A stretch of DNA of 64,000 bases from Erinaceus europaeus. Lineage: Eukaryota; Chordata; Mammalia; Eulipotyphla; Erinaceidae. Of this stretch, positions 1 through 11,150 are shown piece after piece. Made by a program: the position numbers and the translations under genes. Position 1 is the stretch's first letter; every line of letters begins with the position of its first letter. Where the stretch lies: contig NC_080164.1 of the NCBI RefSeq assembly GCF_950295315.1, forward strand, positions 56,745,296 through 56,809,295. Direction: 5' to 3'. Below the pieces are notes generated by a model. The model saw only the letters and a program-made list of their open reading frames with translations. It was not told the DNA's origin and ran no database searches.

Positions 1-1010
1 TTGTTCCATATTTTGTATTGTGGCTACCATAGTCTTATGTCTCAATTCCTTTATATGTAAAACATTTTTTTAAATCTAGTTGGTCTTGATTCACTGTCAT
101 TTGATTGTGCCACTGTTCATTTTTCTCTTTCCCTTTCCTGTTTCATTGTTCTTGCGTTCTTTGTTTTATTCTACTACTGATCACCTCACTTAGGAAGTGT
201 GTTTCTTTGCTTCTTCTTTTCTTGTGAAACTTCCTTCAGTAGTTCTTGTAGGCAGGACTGGTAGTGGCAAGTTCCTGTAGCTTCTGTATATTTGAGAAGA
301 CTTCTCTCTCTCTCATATTTGAAGAATATTTTATAAGGCAGAGTATTTGTGGCTGAAATGTTTATCTTTGAGAATATTGATTTCACTCTCTCCTTGCCTC
401 CAGAGTTTGTAATGAGAAGTTCAATAACAGCCTTATAGTTCTACATCTACATGTCACTTCCTCCCTTTCCCTTGTACCCTGCACTATTTTTCCTTTGATC
501 TTGAATTTTGATAGTTTTACAATGGTTTGTTTTGGTATTAGTTATTTAGGAATAAGCAACTTGGGTCTTCACTCAGCTTCCTAAATGTCTACATCCTGAA
601 GATCTCCAGCTATGGTAAATTTTGTATGATAATTATTTTGAATATGGTCACTGCTCCTTTTCTCCTATTTTCTCCCTCACAATTCCTATCATGCTCATTT
701 TCAGTCTTCTGATAGAATTTTCTGTTTCATATAGAGTCACCTCATTTTTACCTGGACATTTTGCCATTATCTTTGAATTCAGTGAGGACATATCTTCTAG
801 CCTAGATATTCTTTCCTATATATGATTAAGTCTACTCCTAAGCCTACTATCTGAGTCTGTACTTTATTTAAAGTATTTTTTACATCCTAAAACTGTAGGT
901 TTTCTTTCATGTTATCTAATTCTCTCTGGAACTCTTTTTAGAATTCTTTCATGTTTTCTAATTTCTCTGTCTTACAAGACCTGATTGCTGTATGCTTCTC
1001 CCCAGTGCCA
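1..1010 (-). mobile_element. Old L1 (L1M-type) remnant, antisense
   Basis: The T-rich sense strand follows the antisense pattern of an ancient mammalian L1. It has the 'cttgtaggcaggactggt' segment near 247-264, then the 'ttgagaagacttctctc' segment, then a long run related to the L1M ORF/3' region. It is too diverged to give an open frame and all frames are full of stops. The left end runs off the window. The family assignment is from recalled consensus patterns and the right edge is approximate. Confidence 0.55.
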
Positions 1011-1145
1011 CATTAAATAACAAATCCTAGGTAGCTTGAAATTTTTCATGGTGGAAGTTTTTTTACATCAATGGAATTGGCAAATACCACAAACAAAAAC
1101 TCACACTCTTCCCTAAAGATAACTGATTTTTAAACATTCACCTCT

Positions 1146-1474
1146 TGTTAAAGTTCGGGGCTCCAGTAGGCCGGGCTAGCTTCGCGGCTATGAACAGAGA
1201 CTCGGGAACACAAGACTGGGCTGAGAAGCTGCAGTTTAATCTTTATTCACGAGTGGGCAAATCACCACACCATGTGATTTCCCCATCATTCTCCTCCAGC
1301 GGCTGCTGCTGGAACTCTGGACCTCCTTAGCATAGGGGGCAGGGAGAAAGAGGGGCGCGAAACTAGCAGGGGCCAAACCAAATCTCTCAGAGTTAGGGGA
1401 AGGGGACCAAACAATACGAAGAATACCAACATTCACCAACATGCCAACGATGTAGTGAATTTTTAAACCTATCA
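1146..1474 (-). mobile_element. Solo LTR of a class II-like endogenous retrovirus
   Basis: The element is 329 bp, starts TGTT and ends ATCA, so it has TG...CA ends. It is flanked by CCTCT at 1141-1145 and 1475-1479, a 5-bp target-site duplication. On the minus strand there is an AATAAA polyadenylation signal at 1242-1247, about 95 bases before the LTR end. That placement and the neighbouring 'gggctagcttcgcggc' resemble the LTR at 60730-61273. No internal retroviral sequence adjoins it, so it is read as a solo LTR left by LTR-LTR recombination. The similarity of the flanks extends beyond the 5 bp (see findings). Confidence 0.65.
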
Positions 1475-1711
1475 CCTCTGCATGAGAATATGGACTATCT
1501 CTATTTTAATCTGTGGTGAATCTTTATCATAGCATCTGGCATATGCTAAATGACCCAAGAGCTGAGTTTGCAATGTTATCTGGAAATATACAGAATCTTC
1601 TTATTTTGCTTCCAGGGATTTTTTTTACCTGTGTATAATTCCATTTTTCTTTTTTTGTTTTTGATTTTGTTTTGTTTTGCTTTTTTTGTATTCCTAGCTA
1701 AAAGGTGAGAT
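1475..1711. other. Unannotated spacer
   Basis: AT-rich sequence with a T-rich stretch at about 1619-1690. No gene or repeat is recognised. Confidence 0.5.
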
Positions 1712-1885
1712 ACAAAGCCAACAAGATAGCTCACTTGGATAGTGTGCTACTTTGCTATGTGCACAGCCCAGCTTTGAGTCCAACACTCACTGCAGGAGGT
1801 GCTGATGCTGTGCTTTCTTTTACTCTTTCTCTCTTTGCCTCTCTGTCTTTATGGGAAACAAAAACTGAGAGGCAGAAATGGGTAG
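1712..1885 (+). mobile_element. tRNA-derived SINE, 'gatagctcacttggatagtgtgct' type (SINE-3)
   Basis: A-box-like 'agatagctcacttggatag' is followed by a B-box-like 'gctttgagtccaac' and a CT-rich tail. The same head recurs at 5235, 32617, 36706 and 44800, and antisense at 15476-15648. RNA polymerase III-type retroposon. Confidence 0.7.
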
Positions 1886-2057
1886 AGAGACACTATGGCT
1901 CATAAAGGATGTTTTTGCATGGTGTTCCCATATGGTAGCCAGAGACTAGAAACCTCCGTTGCCATTCTCAAGTTGGTTTAAAATGCATCCTCTATCTGGT
2001 GAACCATCACCTTACCCCTGGCAATACACAGACTCACACAGACTCTTTAGGACACAC

Positions 2058-2178
2058 AGAAAAAGACCAGAGCATTGCTCAACTCTGGCTTATAGTGATG
2101 CTGAAGGCTGAACCTGAGACTTCTGTGCCTCAGGCATGAATGTCTTTTGCATAACCATTATGCTGACTCCCCACCTTT
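2058..2178 (-). mobile_element. SINE-5 type retroposon, antisense, truncated
   Basis: Contains 'gaccagagcattgctcaact', 'ggcttatagtgatgctg' and 'gcataaccattatgctgac', the antisense signature of a family seen again at 6716, 7537 and 10243. The tRNA-like head lies at the right edge, so the element points left. Confidence 0.65.
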
Positions 2179-2721
2179 CACAGACTCTGTAATAATTTCT
2201 AAGACATAGTAAAGATAACAGTACAAATGAAAAGAAAGCTAACATAAAATAGAGAAGGTTGATGAAGTCAAAAACTGATTATCTGCAAGCTTTAGCAATG
2301 TAGTATTTCTGAAAGAATTAATTAAAAATGAAGGCAAAACTAGGGTTAAAAGAGGAGGCATGCCAATTTATGCATAGCAACAAAAAGATGTTTCTTATTG
2401 GGATATCCCTTATAAGTTGTCTAACACATAAAAAACAATTCAGTTACTGTTACTGTGTTAAACACATTTTTCTCAGTGGCTATTGCTGCAGGGAGAAAGT
2501 TGAATCACCCCAGAGAGTAGTCAGTATAGTTGGTTTGTAGAAGATTCCCGAAGAGCTAAAGTGGACCCAAAATGAGCTGAGAAGTCAAGATGATAAGTTA
2601 TTGTGATAAGCTTGGGAAGTCAAATAAATGGGGCACTAGAAGAATTGGGGTGGGAGGATCTAGGCTTGGAGAGTGTGAAGGGTGAAGAGGGTAGGTGAAA
2701 AGGTTGACATTCACAGCACTG
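2179..2721. other. Unannotated spacer
   Basis: About 540 bp of unique-looking AT-rich sequence. No gene, RNA or repeat family is recognised. Confidence 0.4.
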
Positions 2722-2850
2722 TAGAAAAAGAGAGACCAGAGTGTGGGGCAAGTGCTGGCACATGTGGTAGCAGGGATCAAACCTGGGGCCTCACACATAT
2801 AAGTCCTGAACTCTTCCTCTACAGGATCTCTTCATCCCCTCTTGATATTT
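2722..2850 (-). mobile_element. Degenerate tRNA-derived SINE, antisense
   Basis: 'gagagaccagagtgtggggc', 'gctggcacatgtggtagcag' and 'gggatcaaacctgggg' match the antisense of the SINE-4 family (compare 30971-31124), with a diverged B box. There is no clear TSD. Confidence 0.5.
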
Positions 2851-3166
2851 TTTTTTTCCTGATGTATCCATCCATGTTATGTCAGTGCATACTGGAAGAG
2901 CCTCTAAGTCTAGAAATATCAGTAGCTATTATCATTACCAATTGTGAGTAAAGCATAAATCTCTGAACTCTATGCCCTTTCAATCTGTTAAACTAACTCC
3001 TTAACTCTTCCTTTTTTTATTCCTACTATTCATTCATATATCTATTTTTCTCTTCCCCCCTAACTAGTCACCTCCCCATCTCTCTGACACCCTTCATCTG
3101 TCTCTGCCTGTCTACAGTCTCTTCTCTTTATTACATCTCAAATATTTATTCATACTATGGTGTGGA

Positions 3167-3510
3167 GCATAGATCAGTAAACCTTTTCTGTAAAGTAATA
3201 TTTTAGGTAGTAAATATTTTAAGTTTTGTGGATCATAAGATTTGTGCCACAACTACACAACTCTGTTGTATTGTGAAAGCAGTCATAGACAATAATAATA
3301 ATAATATTATAACAATCAAATTGAACTGTCTTTATGCCAGTAAAGTGGATGGGCACTGAAATTTGAATTTCATGTTATTTTCACAGGCCAAAACACATTC
3401 TCCATCTTGTAACTCTTTTCAGCGACTTAAAACTATAAACAAATTTCTTAGGTTGTCGGTCATACAAGCATAGTAATTTGATCTATGGGCTCTTAGTTTA
3501 GTGATCCCTT
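3167..3510 (+). mobile_element. Non-autonomous hAT-Charlie DNA transposon
   Basis: Left end 'gatcagtaaaccttttctg', then 'aatattttaggtagtaaat', 'gcagtcatagacaataa' and a right end related to 'gtagtttgctgacccc'. This matches in order the common mammalian hAT element that is also present at 9702-9926 and 33984-34200. This copy carries extra internal sequence and is old. Confidence 0.7.
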
Positions 3511-4661
3511 AGTATAAAATCCTAAAAGAATACAGAGAGGCTAAATGCCACCTCTGCCCTTCTGCATCTCTGCTGTTATGGCACCAGTCTGTGACACCGT
3601 TAACTGTGTGACTGATGCATGACTAACTAACAAGAGCAGTGGTGAGGAAGAGGAGAGTGGCCCTTTAGGAGGTAGTTTTTTATTGCTACTTGAAGGATGT
3701 AGGGGTTTCAGAAGTCTTTAGACTCACTGTGAAGACTCCCTATATCTGTTTACTTTCCTAACTTAAGATCTTGGTCACAGCACCTCTATTCTAAATTGAA
3801 GAAGCTCTCGACTTTCCTAATATGCATAGATCTAATCACAACCCAGATTGCTTCCTCTCAGATGGCCCTCTTTACCTGTGATTTGGAATCCTCCAGGGAT
3901 GTGTTGTAAGCAATTTGTGTTATTGCAGGTATGAGTACAGGAAGGAGAATTTGACCCTCAACAGACTTAGGCAAGCAGGTTTCTAAGTCAGAGAGGATTT
4001 CATGAGGAGGAAAAGTAAATCATTGCTTCATGCTTCTGGCGAAGACCTGGTCTAAGAAATGGACTTAGGTAGTTCAACCTGGACCTGCCACACAGTCCTG
4101 TATGTTTGACCAGGACCCAGTGAAAATACTTACAATAGGGCCTGTTTTCCAGTTTCAGTTTTTCAATCTTTTCCTCTCTTCTTTCTTTCTGAATTTTTCT
4201 CCTTCAAGATTTAGCAAAAAGGCCAAAGTACTGAAATATGAATTGATTGTGCAAAATAAACTAAAATTTTCCTAGGGCTATATACAGATTTTTCATTTAT
4301 TTCCCTTATATATTCTAGTCCTTGAGTGTGTGTATGAAAGATAGGAGCCCTAATTTATCACAGGGATCATAAAGAGATGCAGTGGCTTTTGTCTTTGAAA
4401 TTCTAATGATTAGATGGCATTGTTATTTAGAGCTGGGGCCTCAGGGCTGGGAAAGCCCTGAGAAGGACCCTGGTGACTGCTGCCATTTTTTATGATGAAA
4501 GATCACATCTTCACTTCATCTCCCAACACTGTCAGGTACTAAAAAGAACACTGAACTTGATCCTTAAGGGTTGGATTAAGATTTCAGCTTGATAGTTGCT
4601 ATGTTTATTATTTGGGATTTAGAAAGTTGCAACTACCTATTTTTTAAATGCAGGTGATTAC
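3511..4661. other. Repeat-poor unique DNA
   Basis: About 1.15 kb with no recognised repeat or open frame of useful length. GC content rises slightly near 4430-4480. Nothing can be assigned. Confidence 0.4.
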
Positions 4662-4881
4662 GTTTTTTTTTTTAAATTTTATTTATTTTATTTGGTAAAA
4701 CAGAGAGAAATGGAGAGGGAGGATGAGACAGAGATGGAGAGAGAGATAATGAGACATTTGTACCAGTGCTATTTCACAACTTGTGAAGCCTTCTTCCTGC
4801 AGGTGGGGACCAGGTGTTTGAACCTGGGTCCTTGTACATGGTAATACATGCACTTAATCAGGTACACCACCACTCAGCCAG
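4662..4881 (-). mobile_element. SINE-1 retroposon, antisense
   Basis: Reads T/A tail, purine-rich body, 'cctgcaggtggggaccagg', B-box complement 'tttgaacctgggtcc' and head complement 'caggtacaccaccac'. It is followed directly by another SINE. Confidence 0.85.
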
Positions 4882-4895
4882 GTGACTAAGTTTTT

Positions 4896-5174
4896 TTTAA
4901 ATATTCATTTATTTATTTATTTATTCCCTTTTGTTGCCCTTGTTGTTTTATGTTGTAGTTATTATTATTGTCGTCACTGTTGGATAGGACAGAGAGAAAT
5001 GGAGAGAGGAGGGAGAGAGAAGGATAAACACCTGCAGACCTACTTCACCGACTGTGAAGCGACCCACTTGCAGGTGGAGAGCCAGGGACTAGAACTGGGA
5101 TCCTCACGCCGGTCCTTGCACTTTGCACCATGTGTGCTTAACCCGCTGCTGCTGCACTACCATCTGACTCCTCA
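4896..5174 (-). mobile_element. SINE-2 retroposon with 14-bp TSD, antisense
   Basis: Full-length member with 'ttattcccttttgttgcc', 'ggataggacagagagaaatg', 'cacctgcagacctacttcac' and a tRNA-like head ending in 'gactcctc'. Exact 14-bp direct repeats, gtgactaagttttt, lie at 4882-4895 and 5175-5188. It landed at the edge of the preceding SINE. Confidence 0.9.
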
Positions 5175-5234
5175 GTGACTAAGTTTTTAAATGCATGGTT
5201 TTGTTATAGAATATTGTGATTTAACATAAAAGTT

Positions 5235-5345
5235 CCTTACAAGGCCAACTAAATTGTTTACTTGGTCTGCATGCCACTTTGCCACATGTGAAACTGAGAT
5301 TTGAACCCAGTGTCCGCTGCTTTAGTGCTGTGGCCTCTTCCACTA
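5235..5345 (+). mobile_element. SINE-3 retroposon fragment
   Basis: 'aaggccaactaaattgttta', 'gccactttgccacatgtg' and 'gatttgaaccca' match the SINE-3 head, A box and B box. Old and 3'-short. Confidence 0.55.
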
Positions 5346-5351
5346 TCTTAA

Positions 5352-5558
5352 AATTTAAAATTTATTTTTACTACATTATTATTTTAGAGATATAGAGCAA
5401 TTGAGTGAGAGAGGAGGAGAAAGAGGGAGGAAAAGAAATACCTGCAGTTTGCTCCACCATTTGTGAAACATCCCCCCTGCAGGTAGGGACCAAAGGTTTG
5501 AACCCTTTTCTTACATGTAGTAGCTCATGCACTTAACTGGTTGAGCCATGCCCAGACG
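5352..5558 (-). mobile_element. SINE-1 retroposon, antisense
   Basis: AT-rich tail, GA-rich body, 'cccctgcaggtagggacc', 'tttgaaccc' and 'aactggttgagccatgccca', in the usual antisense order. Confidence 0.75.
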
Positions 5559-5668
5559 ATGACTACTGCTACTATAACTGCTACTGCTGCTGCTGTTGCT
5601 ACTGCTATTGCTACTGCTACTGCTTCTGCTTCTTCTCCTTCTAGGACAGAGAGAACTTGAGAAGAAAG

Positions 5669-5712
<44 letters not shown>

Positions 5713-5842
5713 GAGAGAGCTATAACACTGGTATACTGCTCATAAAGCTTCTCCCCCTGCAGGTGGGGACTAGGAACTTGATCCTAGGTCCTTGTTCATG
5801 GCAACTTGTACACTTTATCAGGTACACCACCACTTGGTCACC
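5559..5842 (-). mobile_element. SINE-1 retroposon, antisense, with CTG-type and GA microsatellites
   Basis: A (ctactg/ctgctg)-rich tract occupies about 5565-5640 and a (GA)n tract about 5670-5720, inside a SINE body ending in 'ccctgcaggtggggacta', 'cttgatcctaggtcc' and 'caggtacaccaccac'. The microsatellites replace the usual tail and body. Confidence 0.75.
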
Positions 5843-5905
5843 CTCTTTCAATATCTTTATGGAAAAAATATCCTTCTAAGTTATGAAATTGGAGTTTATT
5901 TTTAT

Positions 5906-6126
5906 TTTTTAAAAAATTTTATTATCTTTATTTATTGGATAGAGGTATCCAGAAATCGAGAAGGAAGGGAGAGAGACAGAGAGACAGAGAGAGACAGAGA
6001 GACACCTGCAGCCCTGCTTCACCACTCGTGAAACTTTCCCCCTGCAAGTGGGGACCAGGGGCCCGAACCTGGGTCCTTATGCATTGTAATGTGTGCACCC
6101 AACCAAGTGTGCCACCACCTGGCCCC
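5906..6126 (-). mobile_element. SINE-1 retroposon with 16-bp TSD, antisense
   Basis: Complete body, 'cccgaacctgggtcc' and head complement 'gtgtgccaccacctggcccc'. The duplication tggagtttatttttat is at 5890-5905 and 6127-6142. Confidence 0.9.
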
Positions 6127-6223
6127 TGGAGTTTATTTTTATCATGGTCTTCATATCACTCAGGGTTCTTCTGAGTTCCCAAGGACCTTACCAGGGAGAT
6201 TGATGAATATTGAAACAGAAAGA

Positions 6224-6446
6224 AAAATTATCCCTTTTTTATTGTCTTTATTTATCTGATAGAAACAGCCATAAATTGAGAAGGGAGAGGGGAGATACAG
6301 AGGGTGAGTGACAGAGAGAGACACCTGCAGCACTGCTTCACCACTCATGAAGCTTCCCCCTACAGGTGGGGACCAGGGATTTGAACCTGGGTCCTTCCGC
6401 ACTATAACATGTACACTCAACCAGGTGTGCCACCACCTAGTCCCCA
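6224..6446 (-). mobile_element. SINE-1 retroposon, antisense
   Basis: 'attgtctttatttatctgat', GA-rich body, 'tttgaacctgggtcc' and 'caggtgtgccaccacctagt'. Short direct repeats aaaattat flank it. Confidence 0.85.
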
Positions 6447-6715
6447 AAATTATTTCTTGGTCTGGAAAAGTTTCTTTCAGTCGTAGATGTCTTCTTTCCC
6501 TACATGACTGCTTGGCCTTGGCCTATGTGGTGGTTCACAACAAACTTCCTCCCACTCCCCCCCACCCCCAAAAAAGTGCCTTGACACTTTGAATATTCTA
6601 GGTAGAAGAAATTTGAGAAATGACAAATTTGAGAAGGACATTCTGATACTCTCTTTTCCCCTGAAGCATGTCATGTGAGAATAGCCTTCTCTGTGCTCAG
6701 TGGAAAGGGGTGTCC

Positions 6716-6914
6716 TTTTAAATATTTTATTGATTTTATTTTCATCAATTTTATTTATTTTATTTTTATTTTATTTAAGAAAGTTACAGAGGGAGAAAGA
6801 TCAGATCACTGATCAACTCTGGCATATGGTGGTACTGGGGATTGAACCTGGGACCTCACCTTGGAGCCTCAGGAATGAAAATCTTGCAGAATCATTACTC
6901 TATCTTCCCAGCCT
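6716..6914 (-). mobile_element. SINE-5 retroposon, antisense
   Basis: A (TTTTAT)-rich tail is followed by 'agatcagatcactgatcaac', 'ggcatatggtggtactggg', 'gattgaacctgggacct' and 'gcctcaggaatgaaaatc'. The B-box complement is clear. Confidence 0.75.
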
Positions 6915-7269
6915 GGATAGTGGTATCTTTATCTGAAGACAAAAGGATATGAAGACACCTAGAAGGCTCCAAACACTTGGTTCTTACTAAGGTACCCCTA
7001 GTGAATTACCCTTGGAATATATATGCTTTTATCTTACACCCTTTTCCCCACCCATGATTTTCCACTCTTCATCAAACCTAGGTTTAATCACTTCTTAGGG
7101 TCTTCATTTTGTTGTGAATACTCTTCTGTTCTGTAAAATTCATATTAAGTAAATTGGTATGCTATTTATTTATTTATGGAACCAGGACCTTGTGCATGTG
7201 CAATTTTAATACCCTGGATTAATATTTTTCTTTCATGTATACATATATGTGCTTCATATACACACACAA

Positions 7270-7436
7270 AGAGAAAAAGAGAGACTGACAGAAAGACGAG
7301 GATATAGGAGCTACCACAGGACTGGAGCTACCACTGTTGCCATAGCACTTGCCATGTGGTATTGGGACTTGGACCTGGCTTATGCATGGTGGTGCCCTAC
7401 ATGGTGATGGTGACCTCTCTCTCCAACCTGTCAGCC
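7270..7436 (-). mobile_element. Degenerate SINE, antisense
   Basis: 'agagaaaaagagagactgac', a run with 'gccatgtggtattggg', 'acttggacctgg' and a terminal 'gtgacctctctctccaacc' follow the antisense SINE order but are diverged. Subfamily not certain. Confidence 0.45.
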
Positions 7437-7536
7437 TTTCTTCTTTATTTATTGTTGGCTTGATTTTCAGGCTTTTCTCTAACTAAAGTTGAGGGGAAAA
7501 AAAAACTTTCCTGCTTTATATCTACAAATCTCAGTT

Positions 7537-7664
7537 CTTTTTTTTTTTTTTTTTTTTACCAGAGCACTGCTCAGTTCTGGCTTATGGTGGTTAGGGGATT
7601 GAACCTGTAACCTTGGAGCCTCAGGGATGAAAGTCTATATAACCATTATGCTGTCTCCCCCACC
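7537..7664 (-). mobile_element. SINE-5 retroposon, antisense, short
   Basis: An oligo-T run at 7538-7557 leads into 'accagagcactgctcagttc', 'ggcttatggtgg', 'gattgaacctgtaacc' and 'ataaccattatgctgtctcc'. Confidence 0.75.
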
Positions 7665-7685
7665 CATGCTCCTTTTTCTTCTTTT

Positions 7686-7902
7686 TTAAAGTTCTTTTTA
7701 TTTCTAATTTTTATTAGATAGGATAGAGAGAAATTGAGAGAGGATGAGGGGATAGACAGACAGAGAGAAAGATAAATACTTGCAGACCTGCTTCACCGCT
7801 CATGAAGCAGACCCCCAGTAAGTGGGGAGGGAGGGCTTGAACCCAGATCCTTGTGCTTGGTAATATATAGGATTAACCAGGTGTACCACTACCTTACCCT
7901 CT
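7686..7902 (-). mobile_element. SINE-1 retroposon, antisense
   Basis: 'ttagataggatagagagaa', 'cttgcagacctgcttcacc', 'cttgaacccagatcc' and 'aaccaggtgtaccactacc'. Short direct repeats tgctcctt flank it. Confidence 0.8.
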
Positions 7903-7978
7903 AGTGCTCCTTCTTTATAGGTATTAGTAGTTCATTCGGAAATCCCCTCCTTTCTTCCCTATGATGAAACTTGATGCA

Positions 7979-8265
7979 GAGGGGGCCAGGCAGAGGTGCA
8001 CCAGGTTAAGCACACATAGTATGAAGCGCAAGGACTGCACAAGGGTCCTAATTGGAGTCCCCGGATCTCCACTTTCAGGGGGGTTGCTACTCAAGGGTGA
8101 AGCGGGTCTGCAGGTGTCTGTCTTTCTCTCTCCCTCTCCATCTTCCCCTGCCCTCTCAATTTCTCTCTGTCCTATCCAAAGGAGTGGTGGATTTGTAGTG
8201 CAGGCACTGAGCCCCAGCAATAACACTGGAGACAAAAAAAAAAAAAAAAAAAAACGACAACAAAA
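7979..8265 (+). mobile_element. SINE-1B retroposon with long poly-A
   Basis: The SINE-1-like head 'gccaggcagaggtgcacc' is followed by the CT-rich body and an extra 3' module 'gtggatttgtagtgcaggca' with 'ctgagccccagcaataac', then an A-rich tail at about 8234-8272. The same 3' module occurs at 30408, 32852, 36034 and, antisense, 17487. Confidence 0.85.
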
Positions 8266-9151
8266 AAAAAAACAAAACTTTGACCTTGATTTAGGGCTAT
8301 CCTCAATTTTAATGTCTAATAGAAAAGGAAAAGGATTACTACTCTGAGTAATACCCTTTGAAATATATGAAATATAGTTTCTTGTTATATAGGTTGTCTT
8401 GAGTGACTCTGAATGTGTATGTGTGTTTGTACACAGGTTGAGTTTGTAATTTTGTAAAACATGTTACTCTGTACCTATATAGTTCTGGATCCAATTAGTG
8501 ATCAAATAAATAACTGTTTAATTAAAAGTAAGTTATTGCATATAGACTACCTGAATTTGAGGTATTTCCATATCTCTGAAGACTTCAAGGTTTAATGGAA
8601 GTTCTCAATTTGCTGTATACAAGGATGGTTTGTAGAAATTGTCAGTAGAACCTTAGCATGTTTTAGTTGCTTCTCAACTCTTTCCCCACTCACCTGAACT
8701 ACATGCTCAGTACCCAAGAGAAATAAAGTCTGAACTAAGGTTTCCAGAGTAGTCCTCTGTCTATCCTGGAGTTGATCAGAGATGTCCAATCTAGACATTT
8801 TAATAAGTCCAGAAGTCCTTCAGGGTTTCTCCGATTAGGAACCATAGATGAATGATATTGGATTAACTATGTTCTTTCTTCAGATAGATGATATGGTTTA
8901 TTTGTTCTTTTTATTTAAATAATTTTGTAAAACATGATCAGGGAATGATGTGCTAAACCATCATACTGAAGAGAAGTGGAGATATAAATATTTGATTATC
9001 TTCTCTCTGACAAAATTATAAGTTTTAATGGTTCTCTCTGGATTGTTGTGTCTTGTAGTCAACTCCTTTTGGGGCTGGTCCTATGCCACTGAGGGAGAAC
9101 ATCTTAGGGTAGCAGAAGCCATTGCTCTCTTCTAAAAAAGTTAGATGGTAG
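8266..9151. other. Unannotated unique DNA
   Basis: About 890 bp, AT-rich, with short TG runs near 8415. No gene or repeat recognised. Confidence 0.4.
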
Positions 9152-9370
9152 GGGCTTGAGTGGTGGCGCACATGGTTGAGCACACATGTTACAATGTGCA
9201 AGGACCCGGGTTCAAGCCCCCTAGTTAACACCTGCAGGAGGAAGGCTTTGTGAGTGGTGAAGGTTGCAGATGTTTCTCTGTTTCTTTCCCTCTCTTTTAC
9301 CCCCTTCCTTCTCAATTTCTGGATGTCTCTATCCAAAGAAAAAAAATAATAATGATAATACAAAAAATTT
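9152..9370 (+). mobile_element. SINE-1 retroposon
   Basis: Head 'gagtggtggcgcacatggtt', B box 'gggttcaagccccc', CT-rich body and tail. Flanking direct repeats are based on aaaagttag. Confidence 0.85.
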
Positions 9371-9491
9371 TTAAAGAAAAGTTAGGCAGTCCAGTTACTC
9401 AATACATCTCCCAGAATGCCTGTCTATGAAGTACTCCTGACTGCCTTTGTTATTATGTCTATGAAATCTGTTTTATCAGTGATTTTCACCC

Positions 9492-9548
9492 TGACTCTGA
9501 TACATCTAGGATGAGTAGATGAATGACTCTGATACATCTAGGATGAGT
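9492..9548 (+). repeat. Two-copy 32-bp tandem repeat
   Basis: A 25-bp block beginning tgactctgatacatctagg occurs exactly at 9492-9516 and again at 9524-9548, a period of 32 bp. Confidence 0.9.
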
Positions 9549-9701
9549 GGAAAGGGATTTTGTAGAAATTGAGATGCCAAGACTCTTCATTCCAAAGATT
9601 CTGACTTTATTAGTCTGGGATGGTCTAGGCACTGATTATACTGCTGAAAAAATTCCCCAGATGATTTTAAATTATAGCTAGGACTGGAACCACTGATATA
9701 G

Positions 9702-9926
9702 ACCAGGGGTTCAGCAAACGTGTACTGTAAAGGATTAGATAGTAAATACCTTGTTTTAGTTTTTGCAGGCAATGCAATTGTTCTGTAATTATTCAGCTTT
9801 GTCACTGCCAGGCCAAAGAAATCATTGATGGGTGTGGATTTTTTTTCCAATAAGATATTATTTACCAGAACTATAAATGGATGTCAGACTTGGCTCTTGA
9901 GCTATAGTTTGTTGATTCCTGCTCTA
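9702..9926 (+). mobile_element. hAT-Charlie MITE with terminal inverted repeats
   Basis: Starts 'caggggttcagcaaac' and ends 'gtttgttgattcctg', imperfect inverted ends. The outer flanks atatagac and ctctagag fit the nTCTAGAn target duplication typical of hAT-Charlie elements. Internal 'gattagatagtaaatacctt' agrees with the copies at 3167 and 33984. Confidence 0.8.
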
Positions 9927-10242
9927 GAGCCTACAAGTCCCCCCCCTTTTTTTGGATGTCTAAACCTGGGTTGCTGGTATAGTGACCTGACATGAAATAG
10001 ACATTGCCTACATAAATAGAATTTAGTGAGTTTATTATACATATGGAGAAATACCTGTTAGGGAGATGGAATGCCAAGCATTGGAGAAAAAAAATAGTAC
10101 TTAGTGTAGAAAATGGTTATGACTTAATGATCTGGGAAAATTTATGTGAATTTTTGTTTGGCGTTATTAAGCTTTGCAGAACTCTAGTGAAATGATTTGA
10201 AATAGGTTGTGTGTATATGAGAGACAGAAATGGAGAGACAGT

Positions 10243-10288
10243 TTTTTTTCTTTAAGCATTTATTTATTTTATTTTAATGAGAGGGATA

Positions 10289-10331
<43 letters not shown>

Positions 10332-10506
10332 TGTGTGTGTATAAAGACAGAGAAATAGATGAGAGAAAGACAGAGAGAGAGAAAGAGAGAGAGAGAGATC
10401 AAGACCAGAACACTAGTCAACTTTGGTGCAGGGGATTGAACCTACAACTTTAGAGCCTCTGGCATGCAAGTATTTTCCATAACCATTATGCTATTTCCCC
10501 TGCCCG
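10243..10506 (-). mobile_element. SINE-5 retroposon, antisense, with (GT)n
   Basis: A T-rich tail, a (GT)n microsatellite at 10291-10340, a GA tract and then 'gattgaacctacaacttt', 'gcctctggcatgcaag' and 'ccataaccattatgct'. The dinucleotide run lies within the element between its A-tail side and body. Confidence 0.75.
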
Positions 10507-11070
10507 GTATTTTTTATAGTTTTTATATGCCTATACCTGTGAAATAAATATGGCAGCCAGTAAATGGGTTTGTTAAAAACCACCTATAAAATGGCAATAA
10601 TTATTCAATGAGTAGATTTATGAAAAATTTGTTAACTCAGTTTAGTCCCACCAACTCCACTGCAACCTCACACAAGCTCTATACTGAGGCAGTTTGGAAT
10701 GCAATGATTAGAATATATGTTGGCTCTGTAAATTTTGCCTTGGTAGCATGAGGAGCATGTGTCAGCAAGTAAATGACTAAATAAACAGCTAACTAGTCAC
10801 TAAACAAGAGGTAGATCTTCTCAGTCATTATATCACAGCCTTCACTATGCCAGCTGACCCCAAGAATGAGAACAGAGATGATCACTAGAGAGTAATTTAA
10901 AATAAAACCAAAATAGAATACCTGAGAAGTTCACTAAGGAAGCCAGTCTTCCATATAGCTATATAGAAAACTATTTCAGGTGTTCATTTGCTCTTCTCTT
11001 CTTAGGACCAATAGGCCAGTCTTATTGCTGGTGCTCAGGCCTTGCATTTGTGTCATATGACCACTCATAA
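10507..11070. other. Unannotated unique DNA
   Basis: About 560 bp without recognised repeats or coding potential. Confidence 0.4.
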
Positions 11071-11085
11071 GTTGAGTTCTTTTTT

Positions 11086-11150
<65 letters not shown>

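Noticed and set aside
4882..5178. 98-codon plus-strand frame with hydrophobic start
   Set aside because: It lies wholly within an antisense SINE-2. The same peptide pattern (LDRTERNGERR) recurs at every SINE-2 copy.
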